Origin: an uncultured Francisella sp.
GTDB lineage: Bacteria > Pseudomonadota > Gammaproteobacteria > Burkholderiales > Neisseriaceae
Assembly: GCA_943914555.1 (NCBI GenBank)
Contig: CALUCM010000007.1
Coordinates: 1-56,479 of the forward strand
Direction: 5' to 3'
DNA length: 56,479 nucleotides
The notes beneath the pieces are model-generated. The model had not been told where the DNA came from and ran no database searches. It was given only the letters and a program-made list of their open reading frames with translations. Below, in pieces: positions 1 through 7,502 of this stretch (its first letter is position 1; every line of letters starts with the position of its first letter). The translations under genes were made by a program, and so were the position numbers.

Positions 1-132
1 TCGATTACGCCAAGTGTTGAGTATAAGTTGCCTAACAAGGTAGTGATATACGGCAGTATTAACTACAACTACGGTAACAGCAAAGCAACACAGCTTAACT
101 CTGCCTTAGGTATCAAAAAGGACTTTAAATAA
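1..132 (+). CDS. C-terminal end of an outer-membrane beta-barrel protein, probably an autotransporter (partial)
   Basis: Frame 1 is open from the first base to a TAA at 130-132 and gives 43 residues; the gene starts outside the window. The peptide alternates polar and hydrophobic residues (VVIYGSINYNYG, then SALGIKKDFK), the pattern of the last strands of a transmembrane barrel, with Phe next to last. Many autotransporter barrels end in an aromatic residue, so the terminal Lys is slightly atypical. A strong hairpin terminator follows 32 bases later, supporting a true gene end. The passenger and the exact family cannot be known from this fragment; a type V autotransporter or another barrel protein are both possible. 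Confidence 0.6.
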   Translation, partial: SITPSVEYKLPNKVVIYGSINYNYGNSKATQLNSALGIKKDFK

Positions 133-163
133 CAAGAAGAACCTGTTTCTGTTTTAATTTATC

Positions 164-189
164 AGAGGGCCATTGGCCCTCTTTTTTTA
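164..189 (+). terminator. Rho-independent terminator of the beta-barrel gene
   Basis: A perfect 8-bp stem, AGAGGGCC at 164-171 and GGCCCTCT at 175-182 with a 3-base ATT loop, is followed by a run of T. It lies 32 bases after the stop codon of the partial gene at the left edge. Confidence 0.9.
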
Positions 190-267
190 TCCGCCTAAAT
201 ATCTGAGATGATATGTTACCTTTATGATATATCTCTACACTAAAAAGGATGGAAATATTCAAAAAAA

Positions 268-391
268 ATGAAACTGGTAAAAGTGTTTGCTAGTGGACAT
301 AGTCAAGCAATTTAGACTTCCAAAAGAATTTCGTTTTAATTCTAGCAAAGTTGTTATTAAGCGGTATGGTCAACAACCTTTAAATCCTTAA
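268..391 (+). pseudogene. Decayed VapB-type antitoxin
   Basis: Starting at ATG 268 the peptide reads MKLVKVFASGHSQAI and then meets a TAG. Removing one T from the TTT at 310-312 restores a continuous reading, RLPKEFRFNSSKVVIKRYG, to TAA at 389-391. The pattern (K)VF.SG.SQA(V/I)RLPKEFRF is the diagnostic N-terminal DNA-binding swapped-hairpin of VapB/AbrB antitoxins. The restored product has about 41 residues, against about 75 in intact VapB, so the toxin-binding tail is missing too. No VapC PIN-domain gene follows. It is a remnant, not a working antitoxin; a sequencing indel could explain the frameshift but not the missing tail. Confidence 0.7.
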
Positions 392-405
392 CATACACTG
401 TATGT
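391..405. repeat. Perfect 15-base palindrome followed by a T run
   Basis: ACATACACTGTATGT is a 7-1-7 inverted repeat immediately after the vapB remnant, followed by five more T. It could be a leftover operator or a weak hairpin; the one-base centre makes a good terminator unlikely. Confidence 0.4.
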
Positions 406-544
406 TTTTTCTTACCTTATTAAGTAGATATTGATAGAAAGAAATAATCTAATTATCCGAGCAATCAAAGATAACGGCTACTCATGGAAGTGAATTGATA
501 CAAGAAGCAGAACCGAACCAACATTAAGGCTCCTGAGTAATTAG
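406..544. other. Unassigned stretch between toxin-antitoxin remnants
   Basis: No convincing coding frame or RNA fold was recognised here. A short + frame (IIRAIKDNGYSWK near 445-490) resembles no family I can name. It is probably decayed DNA belonging to the same patch of gene remnants. Confidence 0.3.
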
Positions 545-787
545 ATACGCTTTTTCTATGTCCAACAGAAATAGCCGTTACCACGAAGTTATTGTCTTCA
601 ATAGCAGTAATAATTCTATAAGTACCAGCTCTCACCAGTACATCCTTAGATTACCTTTTAGAGGCTTTCCCATCCATCAATCTTGGATTATCTAATTGAG
701 ATACTTGTTTTATCTTTTTTAAAACTATTTTCTTCGATATATTGTCTAGTTTTTGTAAATTATTCTCAAATCAACAAATGAATCTAA
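545..787 (-). pseudogene. Decayed RelE/ParE-family toxin
   Basis: On the minus strand one frame reads FENNLQKLDNISKKIVLKK, then NPRLMDGKASKR, an in-frame TAA, and after it VRAGTYRIITAIEDNNF and VVTAISVGHRKS. This follows the RelE order: helical N-terminus, NPR...GK loop, then R.G.YRI......D and the C-terminal V..VGHR. The start region is disrupted by further stops and no intact start is seen. It lies directly downstream of the antitoxin remnant at 790-1008, the usual antitoxin-toxin order. The toxin should be inactive because the central stop removes the catalytic C-terminal half. Confidence 0.7.
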
Positions 788-789
788 AT

Positions 790-1008
790 TCACAGATCAC
801 ATTCCTTCAACAACTCTTCTAAAGTGGTTGTTTTAGGGTTCTTCAAATACTCCTGATACGCTTCATCAGCAAGCTTCACGTCCACTTCATCTCCTATTAG
901 TTCATAAACAGCATGTTTAAAAGCTGGCTCATACCCAATCCTTTTGCTTTTGCAAAACTAGTAAACAAATCATATTTTTTTTTCATTTAAGCGAACTACT
1001 TTAGTCAA
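790..1008 (-). pseudogene. Decayed RelB-like (DUF6290-type) antitoxin
   Basis: From TTG at 1006-1008 the peptide starts MTKVVRLNEKK, where a nine-base A run shifts the frame; with one A fewer it continues YDLFTSFAKAKGLGMSQL. A second indel follows, one T short after the SQL codons, and then comes HAVYELIGDEVDVKLADEAY and EYLKNPKTTTLEELLKECDL to TGA at 790-792. The ribbon-helix-helix N-terminus and the K.PKT.(S/T)LEE tail match RelB-like antitoxins of the DUF6290 type. The two shifts cancel, but stops lie between them. A G8 run sits about 20 bases upstream of the start. Partner of the RelE remnant at 545-787. Confidence 0.75.
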
Positions 1009-1025
1009 ATTTTTTATTTAATATA

Positions 1026-1033
1026 CCCCCCCC
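1026..1033. repeat. C8/G8 homopolymer upstream of the relB remnant
   Basis: Eight consecutive C on the + strand, so AAGGGGGGGG on the minus strand just upstream of the antitoxin remnant, where its ribosome-binding region would lie. Confidence 0.9.
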
Positions 1034-1217
1034 TTAAGTTATACATCGTAATATGACAATCGTAGATTTTCGTCAAATGACTTGAAACAGATATAAATCA
1101 TTTCTAAGGTGTTTTAATTATTTCAACGGTTAGTAGAAAAATAAGAAAACATCTTACCCAAAAAAGTCTCTTTACTTCCCCTTGTTTTTTCACTAGCGGT
1201 AGTATTAGAAAGCCACA
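1034..1217. other. Intergenic stretch, nothing recognised
   Basis: AT-rich DNA between the relB remnant and the end of metZ. I see no coding frame and no clear terminator hairpin for metZ. Confidence 0.4.
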
Positions 1218-2381
1218 TTAAACAAGCACTTCATCTAAAGCTTCTTGCAAATCTTCAATATGTTCTAAGCCCACAGAAATGCGTATCAAGTTTTCAGTGA
1301 TACCTACCTGATTTTTCTGCTCTGCGCTCATGCGCGCATGAGTGGTGGTAAATGGATGAGTAATAATAGAACGTACATCTCCCAGATTACCGGTCTTACA
1401 AAAAAGGTGGATATTATCAATTACCTGCCAGGCTTCTTTTCTTCCACCTTTAACGCGAAAACTCAGTACCGCCCCCCCAGCTTTCTGCTGCCGATCAATG
1501 ACTCGCTTTTGTGGGTGAGAAGCAAGACCAGTATAAAATACCTTCTCTATTTTGGAATGGTGTTCTAGCCATTGTGCTAATTGCCAGGCTGAATGGCTCT
1601 GTTTTTCTACCCGTGCATATAGCGTTTCCACTCCAGAAAGCAAAATCCAAGCATTAAAAGAAGATAAAGTTTGCCCCGCTGTTTTGACATGCATCCATAT
1701 TTTATTTATGAGAGTATGATTACCTAAAATGGCTCCCCCAGAAACACGCCCCTGACCATCAATCCATTTAGTGGCAGAATGAATAACCAAATCTGCTCCC
1801 AAAAAAAGTGGCTTCTGTAATACAGGGGTGCAAAAAGTATTGTCAACTGCTAATAAAATATCCTGCTGATGCGCAATAGCAGCAAGTTGAGCAATATCCA
1901 CAACCTCTCCCAAAGGATTAGAAGGCGTTTCTATAAAAAACAATTTAGTGTTAGGTCTAATCGCCTCTTGCCAGGCTGTTAAATCCTTTAATTTTACTTC
2001 TGTGACTGCAATACCAAACTCTTTTATTAGATCAATTAAACCAATAGTGGTACCAAATAATTCTTGGCTCACTACCAAATGGTCTCCCCCCTTCAAAAAA
2101 CTAAGAAAGGCGGCTTGAATGGCAGCCATACCTGTTGCCGTTGCTTGCCCTGCCTCTGCCCCTTCTAAAAGAGCCAAACGCTGAACAAAAGTGTTAACTG
2201 TGGGATTTGCAGTACGACTATAGGTATAGCCCTCTTTTTCTCCTAAAAAAAGCTGCTTTGCTGTTTGTGCATCAGGAAATTTAAAACTGCTGGTCAAAAA
2301 CAGAGCTTGATTTTGCTCTAAATAGGTGCTCTCTTCCTTGAAACCATGAATAGCTAATGTTTCTGGATGATATTTTTTCAT
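1218..2381 (-). CDS. metZ: O-succinylhomoserine sulfhydrylase
   Basis: This PLP enzyme of the Cys/Met metabolism family (387 aa) makes homocysteine directly from O-succinylhomoserine and sulfide in methionine synthesis, in the cytoplasm. The sequence shows SRTANPT (55-61), the EGAEAGQATATGMAAI cofactor-binding stretch (73-88), the VDNTF segment (179-183) and HSATKW with the Schiff-base lysine at K205. The length is that of MetZ, and the LFLTSSF N-terminus is closer to MetZ than to MetB or MetC. The start is supported by GGAG about 8 bases upstream. It lies 51 bases after coaD on the same strand and may be cotranscribed. A G7 run (1472-1478) is inside the gene. MetY-like activity on O-acetylhomoserine cannot be excluded. 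Confidence 0.9.
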   Translation of the reverse strand: MKKYHPETLAIHGFKEESTYLEQNQALFLTSSFKFPDAQTAKQLFLGEKEGYTYSRTANPTVNTFVQRLALLEGAEAGQATATGMAAIQAAFLSFLKGGDHLVVSQELFGTTIGLIDLIKEFGIAVTEVKLKDLTAWQEAIRPNTKLFFIETPSNPLGEVVDIAQLAAIAHQQDILLAVDNTFCTPVLQKPLFLGADLVIHSATKWIDGQGRVSGGAILGNHTLINKIWMHVKTAGQTLSSFNAWILLSGVETLYARVEKQSHSAWQLAQWLEHHSKIEKVFYTGLASHPQKRVIDRQQKAGGAVLSFRVKGGRKEAWQVIDNIHLFCKTGNLGDVRSIITHPFTTTHARMSAEQKNQVGITENLIRISVGLEHIEDLQEALDEVLV

Positions 2382-2432
2382 AGGATCTCCTATTGAAGAA
2401 AAAATAGAAAAATAACAGAGCTTGTTGATTAA

Positions 2433-2936
2433 TTATTTGGGATTTTTAATTTTTTTCTCCATCAAAAAAGCAACTGCTTCTGGTACATATTGGCGAATAA
2501 CCTTTTGCCAATTTGTAAAACCAATTAAGCTTTTTACTAAGGTTGAAGAGATCTCTGAATATTCTCGCGGCGGAAATAAGAAAACCGTGCTAATATCTGG
2601 ATAAATATCCGCATTAACATAACGAATCATGCGCTCATATTCATAATCTGCTACCGAGCGAATACCCCTCACAATGCCCTTAGCACCTTTTTGATGCGCA
2701 TATTCCACCAGATACATATTTTCAAAATAATCAATGCTAACGTTGTCGATATCCTTAGTGATATTTTGTAACATCATTAAGCGTTCTTCCAAGGAATAAG
2801 TGGCCTTTTTTTCAGGATTAAACCCCACCGCCACCACAACATGTGAAAATAAAGAGGCAGCTTCTTGAATTAGCCATAGATGCCCGTAAGTTGGCGGATC
2901 AAAAGTACCCGCGTAAATCATCGTCGCTTGCAGCAT
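2433..2936 (-). CDS. coaD: Phosphopantetheine adenylyltransferase
   Basis: CoaD transfers AMP from ATP to 4'-phosphopantetheine, the penultimate step of coenzyme A synthesis. At 167 aa it has the usual length. The nucleotidyltransferase signature GTFDPPTYGHL (10-20) contains the T.GH motif, RGIRSVADYEYE (90-101) follows, and ISSTLVK (129-135) is the C-terminal ATP-binding motif. It starts six bases after the KAS III-like gene and precedes metZ, so the three minus-strand genes probably form one transcript. Linking a KAS enzyme with CoA synthesis is metabolically plausible because KAS III uses acyl-CoA primers. Confidence 0.95.
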   Translation of the reverse strand: MLQATMIYAGTFDPPTYGHLWLIQEAASLFSHVVVAVGFNPEKKATYSLEERLMMLQNITKDIDNVSIDYFENMYLVEYAHQKGAKGIVRGIRSVADYEYERMIRYVNADIYPDISTVFLFPPREYSEISSTLVKSLIGFTNWQKVIRQYVPEAVAFLMEKKIKNPK

Positions 2937-2942
2937 GATTAT

Positions 2943-4073
2943 TTAACGCTTTTCTAAGATTGCCGAACCAATAGAGTATCCCGCACCAAAACTACACAAT
3001 AAGCCCAAATCCCCTTTCTCTAAATCTTGATGGTATTGATGCAAAGCCACAATGCTACCTGCTGAACTGGTATTGGCAAACTGATCTAGAATAATTGGCA
3101 TATCTGCCTGTACAACATCTTTACCTAGTAATTTTTTTAATATTAGTTCATCCATAGCCAAATTAGCTTGGTGCAACCAAAATCGCTTGATATCACTCGG
3201 AATTAAATGAAGTTTATCTAATTGTTTGCTTAAATGTTTGATCACTTGCGGGGATACTTCACGGAACACTTTTCTACCCTGCTGTATAAATAATTTATCC
3301 GGGTCATCTCGGTGTGTTTCATCAGCGCGGTTAAGAAATCCAAAATTATTACGAATATTATTAGAAAACTGAGTAAACAAACTGCAATCCAAAATACGAA
3401 AACCCTGATGCTCAGATACCAAGTTTTCTCTTCTGATAATAAAAGCAGTGGCCACATCACCAAAAATAAAATGACTGTCACGATCTCTAAAATTAAGATG
3501 CGCAGAACAAATTTCCACATTGACAATCAATGCGGTATCAATAGCTCCAGATAAAATGGCTGTATAAGCATTAAACAAACCAAATAGTGCACTAGAACAA
3601 GCAACATTCATATCATAAGCAAAAGCAGATTCAATACCCAAAGCATTTTGTATCTCTATTGAAACTGCAGGATAAGGTCGCTGCATGTTGGAGCAAGCCA
3701 ATACCACCATGTCAATATCGCTGGGTAGTAAGCCCGCATTTTTTAAAGCATCTTTGCTGGCTTCTACACCTTTTTCAGCCTGTAAAGACAAACTCTCATT
3801 TGGACGCTCTGCAATGCGAGGTGCCATGCGCTGAATATCTAAAATCCCATCTTTCTCAAAAAAATAGCGGTTTTTAATACCAGATGCCTTCTCAATGAAG
3901 CTACTACTAGATTCCCTTAACGGCTCAATCCTCCCTGATTCAATTTCTTTGGCATGCGTTTGATTAAACCAATGAACATATCGATTAAAACTCTCCACCA
4001 ATTCATCATTACTGACCGCATAAGAAGGAATGCACACACCAGTTGATACCAAAACTGCTGAAGGCTGACGCAT
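2943..4073 (-). CDS. Beta-ketoacyl-ACP synthase III-like condensing enzyme
   Basis: A thiolase-fold condensing enzyme of 376 aa. The KAS III triad is visible: C159 in NVACSSALF, H301 in WLHQANLA and N334 in ANTSSAGS; GFGAG-type SFGAGYSIGS closes the C-terminus. It is about 60 residues longer than classical FabH because of an N-terminal insert (RYVHWFNQTH to ASGIKNRY), the form often annotated as a second FabH-like enzyme in beta- and gamma-proteobacteria. It probably starts fatty acid or a related acyl chain synthesis; the substrate cannot be read from sequence. I chose ATG 4073 because GGAG lies nine bases upstream; ATGs at 4088 and 4103 would add 5 or 10 residues. coaD follows after six bases. 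Confidence 0.85.
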   Translation of the reverse strand: MRQPSAVLVSTGVCIPSYAVSNDELVESFNRYVHWFNQTHAKEIESGRIEPLRESSSSFIEKASGIKNRYFFEKDGILDIQRMAPRIAERPNESLSLQAEKGVEASKDALKNAGLLPSDIDMVVLACSNMQRPYPAVSIEIQNALGIESAFAYDMNVACSSALFGLFNAYTAILSGAIDTALIVNVEICSAHLNFRDRDSHFIFGDVATAFIIRRENLVSEHQGFRILDCSLFTQFSNNIRNNFGFLNRADETHRDDPDKLFIQQGRKVFREVSPQVIKHLSKQLDKLHLIPSDIKRFWLHQANLAMDELILKKLLGKDVVQADMPIILDQFANTSSAGSIVALHQYHQDLEKGDLGLLCSFGAGYSIGSAILEKR

Positions 4074-4164
4074 AGAAAACTTCTCCATACCATTAGGGGA
4101 CATGCCATAGTATAGCTTAATTTGAACTCGCTGACAGGCAAAATATAAAAAAACATAATCATGC

Positions 4165-4170
4165 TACAAT
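4165..4170 (+). promoter_or_regulatory. -10 element of the RNase P RNA promoter
   Basis: TACAAT ends nine bases before the first base of the RNase P RNA P1 helix. No good -35 box is seen at the expected distance. Confidence 0.5.
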
Positions 4171-4178
4171 TACCAGCT

Positions 4179-4552
4179 GACAAGTAGATCAGGCAGTCGC
4201 TGCACCCCTTTGGTGTTTTTTAAGATCAATGTATGGGTGTGGAGGAAAGTCCGGGCTCCATAGAGCACAATGCCAGCTAACGGCTGGGCGCCGTGAGGTG
4301 ACGGAAAGTGGAACAGAAAGCAAAACCGCCAATTTCTCATAGAATTGGTAAGGGTGAAAAGGTGTGGTAAGAGCACACCGCATCACTGGTAACAGTTTGA
4401 TGGCAGGCTAAACCCCATTGGGAGCAAGATCAAATAGAACACTATAATGTGGCTCGCATTGTGTTTGGGTAGATCGCTTGAGTGAATTTGGTGACAAATC
4501 ACCTAGATGAATGACTGTCCACGACAGAACCCGGCTTATCGATCTACTTGTC
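4179..4552 (+). ncRNA. rnpB: RNase P RNA, bacterial class A
   Basis: The catalytic RNA of RNase P matures the 5' ends of tRNAs. The conserved blocks are present in order: GGAGGAAAGTCCGGGCTCC near 4232-4250, GTGAAAAGGTG near 4354, AAGAGCACACCGC near 4370-4381, and ACAGAACCCGGCTTA near 4524. The ends are set by the P1 helix, in which the 12 bases from 4179 are perfectly complementary to 4541-4552; a T run follows. The length of about 374 nt fits class A RNAs. It is transcribed divergently from the KAS III-like gene and convergent to mutM. Confidence 0.97.
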
Positions 4553-4570
4553 CTTTTTTCTATTTTAATA

Positions 4571-4688
4571 TCGACCCAATTAATACCTCTACTTATTAGG
4601 GTTAAACTTGTGTACTTCTCTATTCATAACTTTTAGGTTGCATACACATTGCTTATGCTTTTTGCCCCTCCCCCTCTAGTTGGGTCGA
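4571..4688. repeat. 118-base unit bounded by 9-bp inverted repeats
   Basis: TCGACCCAA at 4571-4579 and its exact complement TTGGGTCGA at 4680-4688 bracket about 100 AT- and pyrimidine-rich bases between rnpB and mutM. No reading frame or target-site duplication is evident. It may be a small structured RNA, a miniature inverted-repeat element or chance. Confidence 0.35.
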
Positions 4689-4800
4689 ATAAAAAGACAT
4701 GTCTAAGTAGTTACCGTGGCTAACTTCAAAAAAACCAGCTTACCTTATGGAAAGTTAATTTAGTTTTTTCCATTACCTTATCGATGATTTAGCAACTCTT

Positions 4801-5661
4801 CTAATTGTTTTTCCTAGGATTTTTCACGTCAGCTGACTCATTTAATAATAATTTTGGCTGACAGTGTGGACAGAAAAAACTGCTGCGCCCAGCAATAATC
4901 GTTTTTTCTATAGTAGTGGCACACAGTAAACAAGTTTTTCCTGCGCGCCCATATACTTTAAGAGAATTAACAAAATAGCCAAGCTGGCCACTTGGCTGCT
5001 TAAAATCACGAATACTGCTTCCCCCAGCCTCAATGGCTTTTGTTAATACCGCACGCACTGCCATGATTAGTTTTTCAAGGTCTTTGGGGAGCAAAAGATA
5101 AACGGGGGTTTGTGGATGAATACCTGCTATAAACAAACTTTCGCAAGCGTAAATATTCCCTACACCTACGATTAAGCGAGCATCCATTAAAGCAACTTTA
5201 ATGACTACTGTTCTTTTGGCAAAACACGATTGCAAGTAAGAAACAGTCAACTCCTTACTAAAAGGTTCCACTCCCAAATGAGTTAAAAGAGGGCTCTCTT
5301 CTCCCTCATTAAGCCATAAACAGCAACCAAAACGGCGAACGTCGTTATAACGTATTATCTTGCCACTTTGTAAACAAAAATCTAGGTGATCATGTTTGCC
5401 AGGTGGTAGATAATTTGGCAAAATTTTAAAAAAACCTGTCATGCCTAAGTGAAATAATATCTTTCCTGAGGGTAAATACCAGATTAAATATTTGCCACGG
5501 CGCTGCAAAGCTAAGACAGTTTGATTTTTCAAGTGGTAAATAGTAGGGGAAATAACAAAACGCAACCGCGGAGTACGCACCTGCACCTGTGCGATCATTT
5601 GCCCTTTTAAATGATGCCAAAGTGTGCGTTTGGTGGTTTCTACTTCCGGTAATTCCGGCAT
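4801..5661 (-). CDS. mutM: Formamidopyrimidine-DNA glycosylase
   Basis: MutM/Fpg (286 aa) removes 8-oxoguanine and formamidopyrimidines from DNA and cuts the abasic site by beta,delta-elimination. The N-terminus PELPEVE supplies the catalytic proline P2 and E3, and K57 lies in RRGKYLIW. The helix-two-turn-helix contains VGVGNIYACE. A C-terminal zinc finger uses C244, C247, C264 and C267. A tail of about 19 residues after the finger makes it slightly longer than E. coli Fpg (269). It is the last gene of the smpB-guaA-glmU-glmS-mutM run, three bases after glmS. Confidence 0.97.
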   Translation of the reverse strand: MPELPEVETTKRTLWHHLKGQMIAQVQVRTPRLRFVISPTIYHLKNQTVLALQRRGKYLIWYLPSGKILFHLGMTGFFKILPNYLPPGKHDHLDFCLQSGKIIRYNDVRRFGCCLWLNEGEESPLLTHLGVEPFSKELTVSYLQSCFAKRTVVIKVALMDARLIVGVGNIYACESLFIAGIHPQTPVYLLLPKDLEKLIMAVRAVLTKAIEAGGSSIRDFKQPSGQLGYFVNSLKVYGRAGKTCLLCATTIEKTIIAGRSSFFCPHCQPKLLLNESADVKNPRKNN

Positions 5662-5664
5662 AAG

Positions 5665-7500
5665 CTACTCTACTGTCACTGATTTTGCCAAATTCCTTGG
5701 TTTATCAACATCAGTTCCCTTGGCTAAGGCCGTATGATAAGCCAATAACTGTACCGCAATGGTATGTACCAATACTGATAACACACCGATATGTCGCGGG
5801 GTACGAATAACATGAACGCTATCTGTCCCTTCATAATCGGTGTCCGCATCAGCAAACACAAAAAGTTCCCCCCCCCGTGCTGAAACTTCCTGCATATTAT
5901 TTTTTAGTTTATTCAATAAAGCATCATTTGGTGCAATCACCACAACAGGCATCTGCCTATCCACCAAAGCCAAAGGACCATGTTTTAACTCTCCTGCAGG
6001 ATAGGCTTCTGCATGAATATAAGTAATCTCCTTCAGTTTTAAAGCTCCTTCCAAAGCCACACAATAATGAATACCTCGCCCTAGAAATAAGGCATTTTGT
6101 TTTAGCGCAAAATAACTAGCCCAAGCTTTGATTTGAGGTTCTAAATTTAAGGCCGATTGAACCTCCCCCGGGACATGACGCAAGGACTCTAAATAATGAT
6201 TTGCCTCTTTTTCTCCTACTGTGCCTTTAAGACGACCTAAAGTCACAGTCAAAACAAATAAAGCAATTAATTGCGTGGTAAAAGCCTTAGTAGAAGCAAC
6301 ACAGATCTCAGACCCTGCTCGAGTGTAAAACATCAAAGTGTTTTCACGCGCTAATTGGCTTTCCATGACATTGCAAATACCTAAAGTCTTATGATGTCCC
6401 AAAGACTTTGCTCGCCTTAATGCTTCTATCGTATCCAAAGTCTCACCTGACTGAGAAACAGTGACAATCAAATTTTTGGGATTACTGATGACATCACGAT
6501 AACGATATTCACTAGCTATCTCTACCTCCACTGGCAATTTGGCAATTTTCTCCATCCAATACTTGGCTGCTAAGCCAGCATAATAAGAACTTCCACAGGC
6601 CAAAATACATACTTTTTCCACATCTTGTAATATTTCCCCTGCTCCTTCACCAAAAAGTTCTGGAGTAAAACCTGATAGTAATACCCCTTCACTTGTATCA
6701 GTGATGGCCTTGGGCTGCTCGTGAATCTCTTTTTGCATAAAATGATCATAAGGGCCCAATTCAAGGGAAGTTAAAGAAATTTGCGACTCTTTAATCTGAC
6801 GCTTAACTTCTTTGCCATTAAGGTCAACGATTTTTTCTATACCTTGGCTTGTGATGGCAGCAACATCACCATCTTCAAGATAAATAACCTCTCTTGTATA
6901 AGAGACCAAAGCGGCCACATCTGAAGAAAAATAACTAGCATCAGCAGCCAAACCGATCAATAGTGGGCAACTTGTTTTGGCCACAACCAAACGCTGCGGC
7001 TCTGTAGCAGATAAAACACCAATAGAATAACTACCTTCTAGATGCCTGCACGCTTCACGCACTGCTATAAATAAATCTTGATGACATTGATAAGCTTCAT
7101 AAATAACATGCGCAATCACTTCTGTATCTGTTTGTGATTTAAATACATAACCTAAGGATTTTAAGCGCTCTTTCTCCTGTTGGTAGTTTTCTATAATACC
7201 GTTATGTACCACTGCAATGGTGTGATGGGAAATTTGTGGATGCGCATTCGGCTCACTTACTGCACCATGCGTTGCCCAACGGGTATGTGCCATACCCAAA
7301 TGAGCACTTATCTCTTTTTCAGACAAAGCTTTTTCTAACTCATGGACTCGCCCTACCCGGCGCAGACACTGCAAACCAGAAGGAGTTAACACAGCCATTC
7401 CCGAAGAATCGTATCCCCGGTATTCCATTTTTTTTAAGCCATCTAATAAGAATTCAACGGCGTTCCCTGATTGTCTGATTACTCCTACAATACCGCACAT
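5665..7500 (-). CDS. glmS: Glutamine-fructose-6-phosphate aminotransferase (isomerizing)
   Basis: GlmS (611 aa) makes glucosamine-6-phosphate from fructose-6-phosphate and glutamine, the entry to UDP-GlcNAc, peptidoglycan and LPS. MCGIVGV gives the N-terminal amidotransferase nucleophile C2; HTRWATHG and HNGIIENY belong to the same domain. Two SIS sugar-isomerase domains follow (CGSSYYA and SQSGETLDT in the first, GRGIHY and ELKHGPLALV in the second), with the conserved DKPRNLAKSVTVE end. It starts two bases after glmU, so both steps of the pathway are coupled. No glmS ribozyme is present, as expected outside Gram-positives. A G9 run (5868-5876) lies inside codons for ARGGE. Confidence 0.98.
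   Translation of the reverse strand: MCGIVGVIRQSGNAVEFLLDGLKKMEYRGYDSSGMAVLTPSGLQCLRRVGRVHELEKALSEKEISAHLGMAHTRWATHGAVSEPNAHPQISHHTIAVVHNGIIENYQQEKERLKSLGYVFKSQTDTEVIAHVIYEAYQCHQDLFIAVREACRHLEGSYSIGVLSATEPQRLVVAKTSCPLLIGLAADASYFSSDVAALVSYTREVIYLEDGDVAAITSQGIEKIVDLNGKEVKRQIKESQISLTSLELGPYDHFMQKEIHEQPKAITDTSEGVLLSGFTPELFGEGAGEILQDVEKVCILACGSSYYAGLAAKYWMEKIAKLPVEVEIASEYRYRDVISNPKNLIVTVSQSGETLDTIEALRRAKSLGHHKTLGICNVMESQLARENTLMFYTRAGSEICVASTKAFTTQLIALFVLTVTLGRLKGTVGEKEANHYLESLRHVPGEVQSALNLEPQIKAWASYFALKQNALFLGRGIHYCVALEGALKLKEITYIHAEAYPAGELKHGPLALVDRQMPVVVIAPNDALLNKLKNNMQEVSARGGELFVFADADTDYEGTDSVHVIRTPRHIGVLSVLVHTIAVQLLAYHTALAKGTDVDKPRNLAKSVTVE
5868..5876. repeat. C9/G9 homopolymer inside glmS
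   Basis: Nine C on the + strand encode Gly-Gly within ARGGELFVF of GlmS. The reading frame is intact through it. Confidence 0.9.
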
Positions 7501-7502
7501 AT

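Noticed and set aside
4131..4136. CTGACA as the -35 box of rnpB
   Set aside because: It lies 28 bases from the TACAAT element, too far for a sigma70 promoter.
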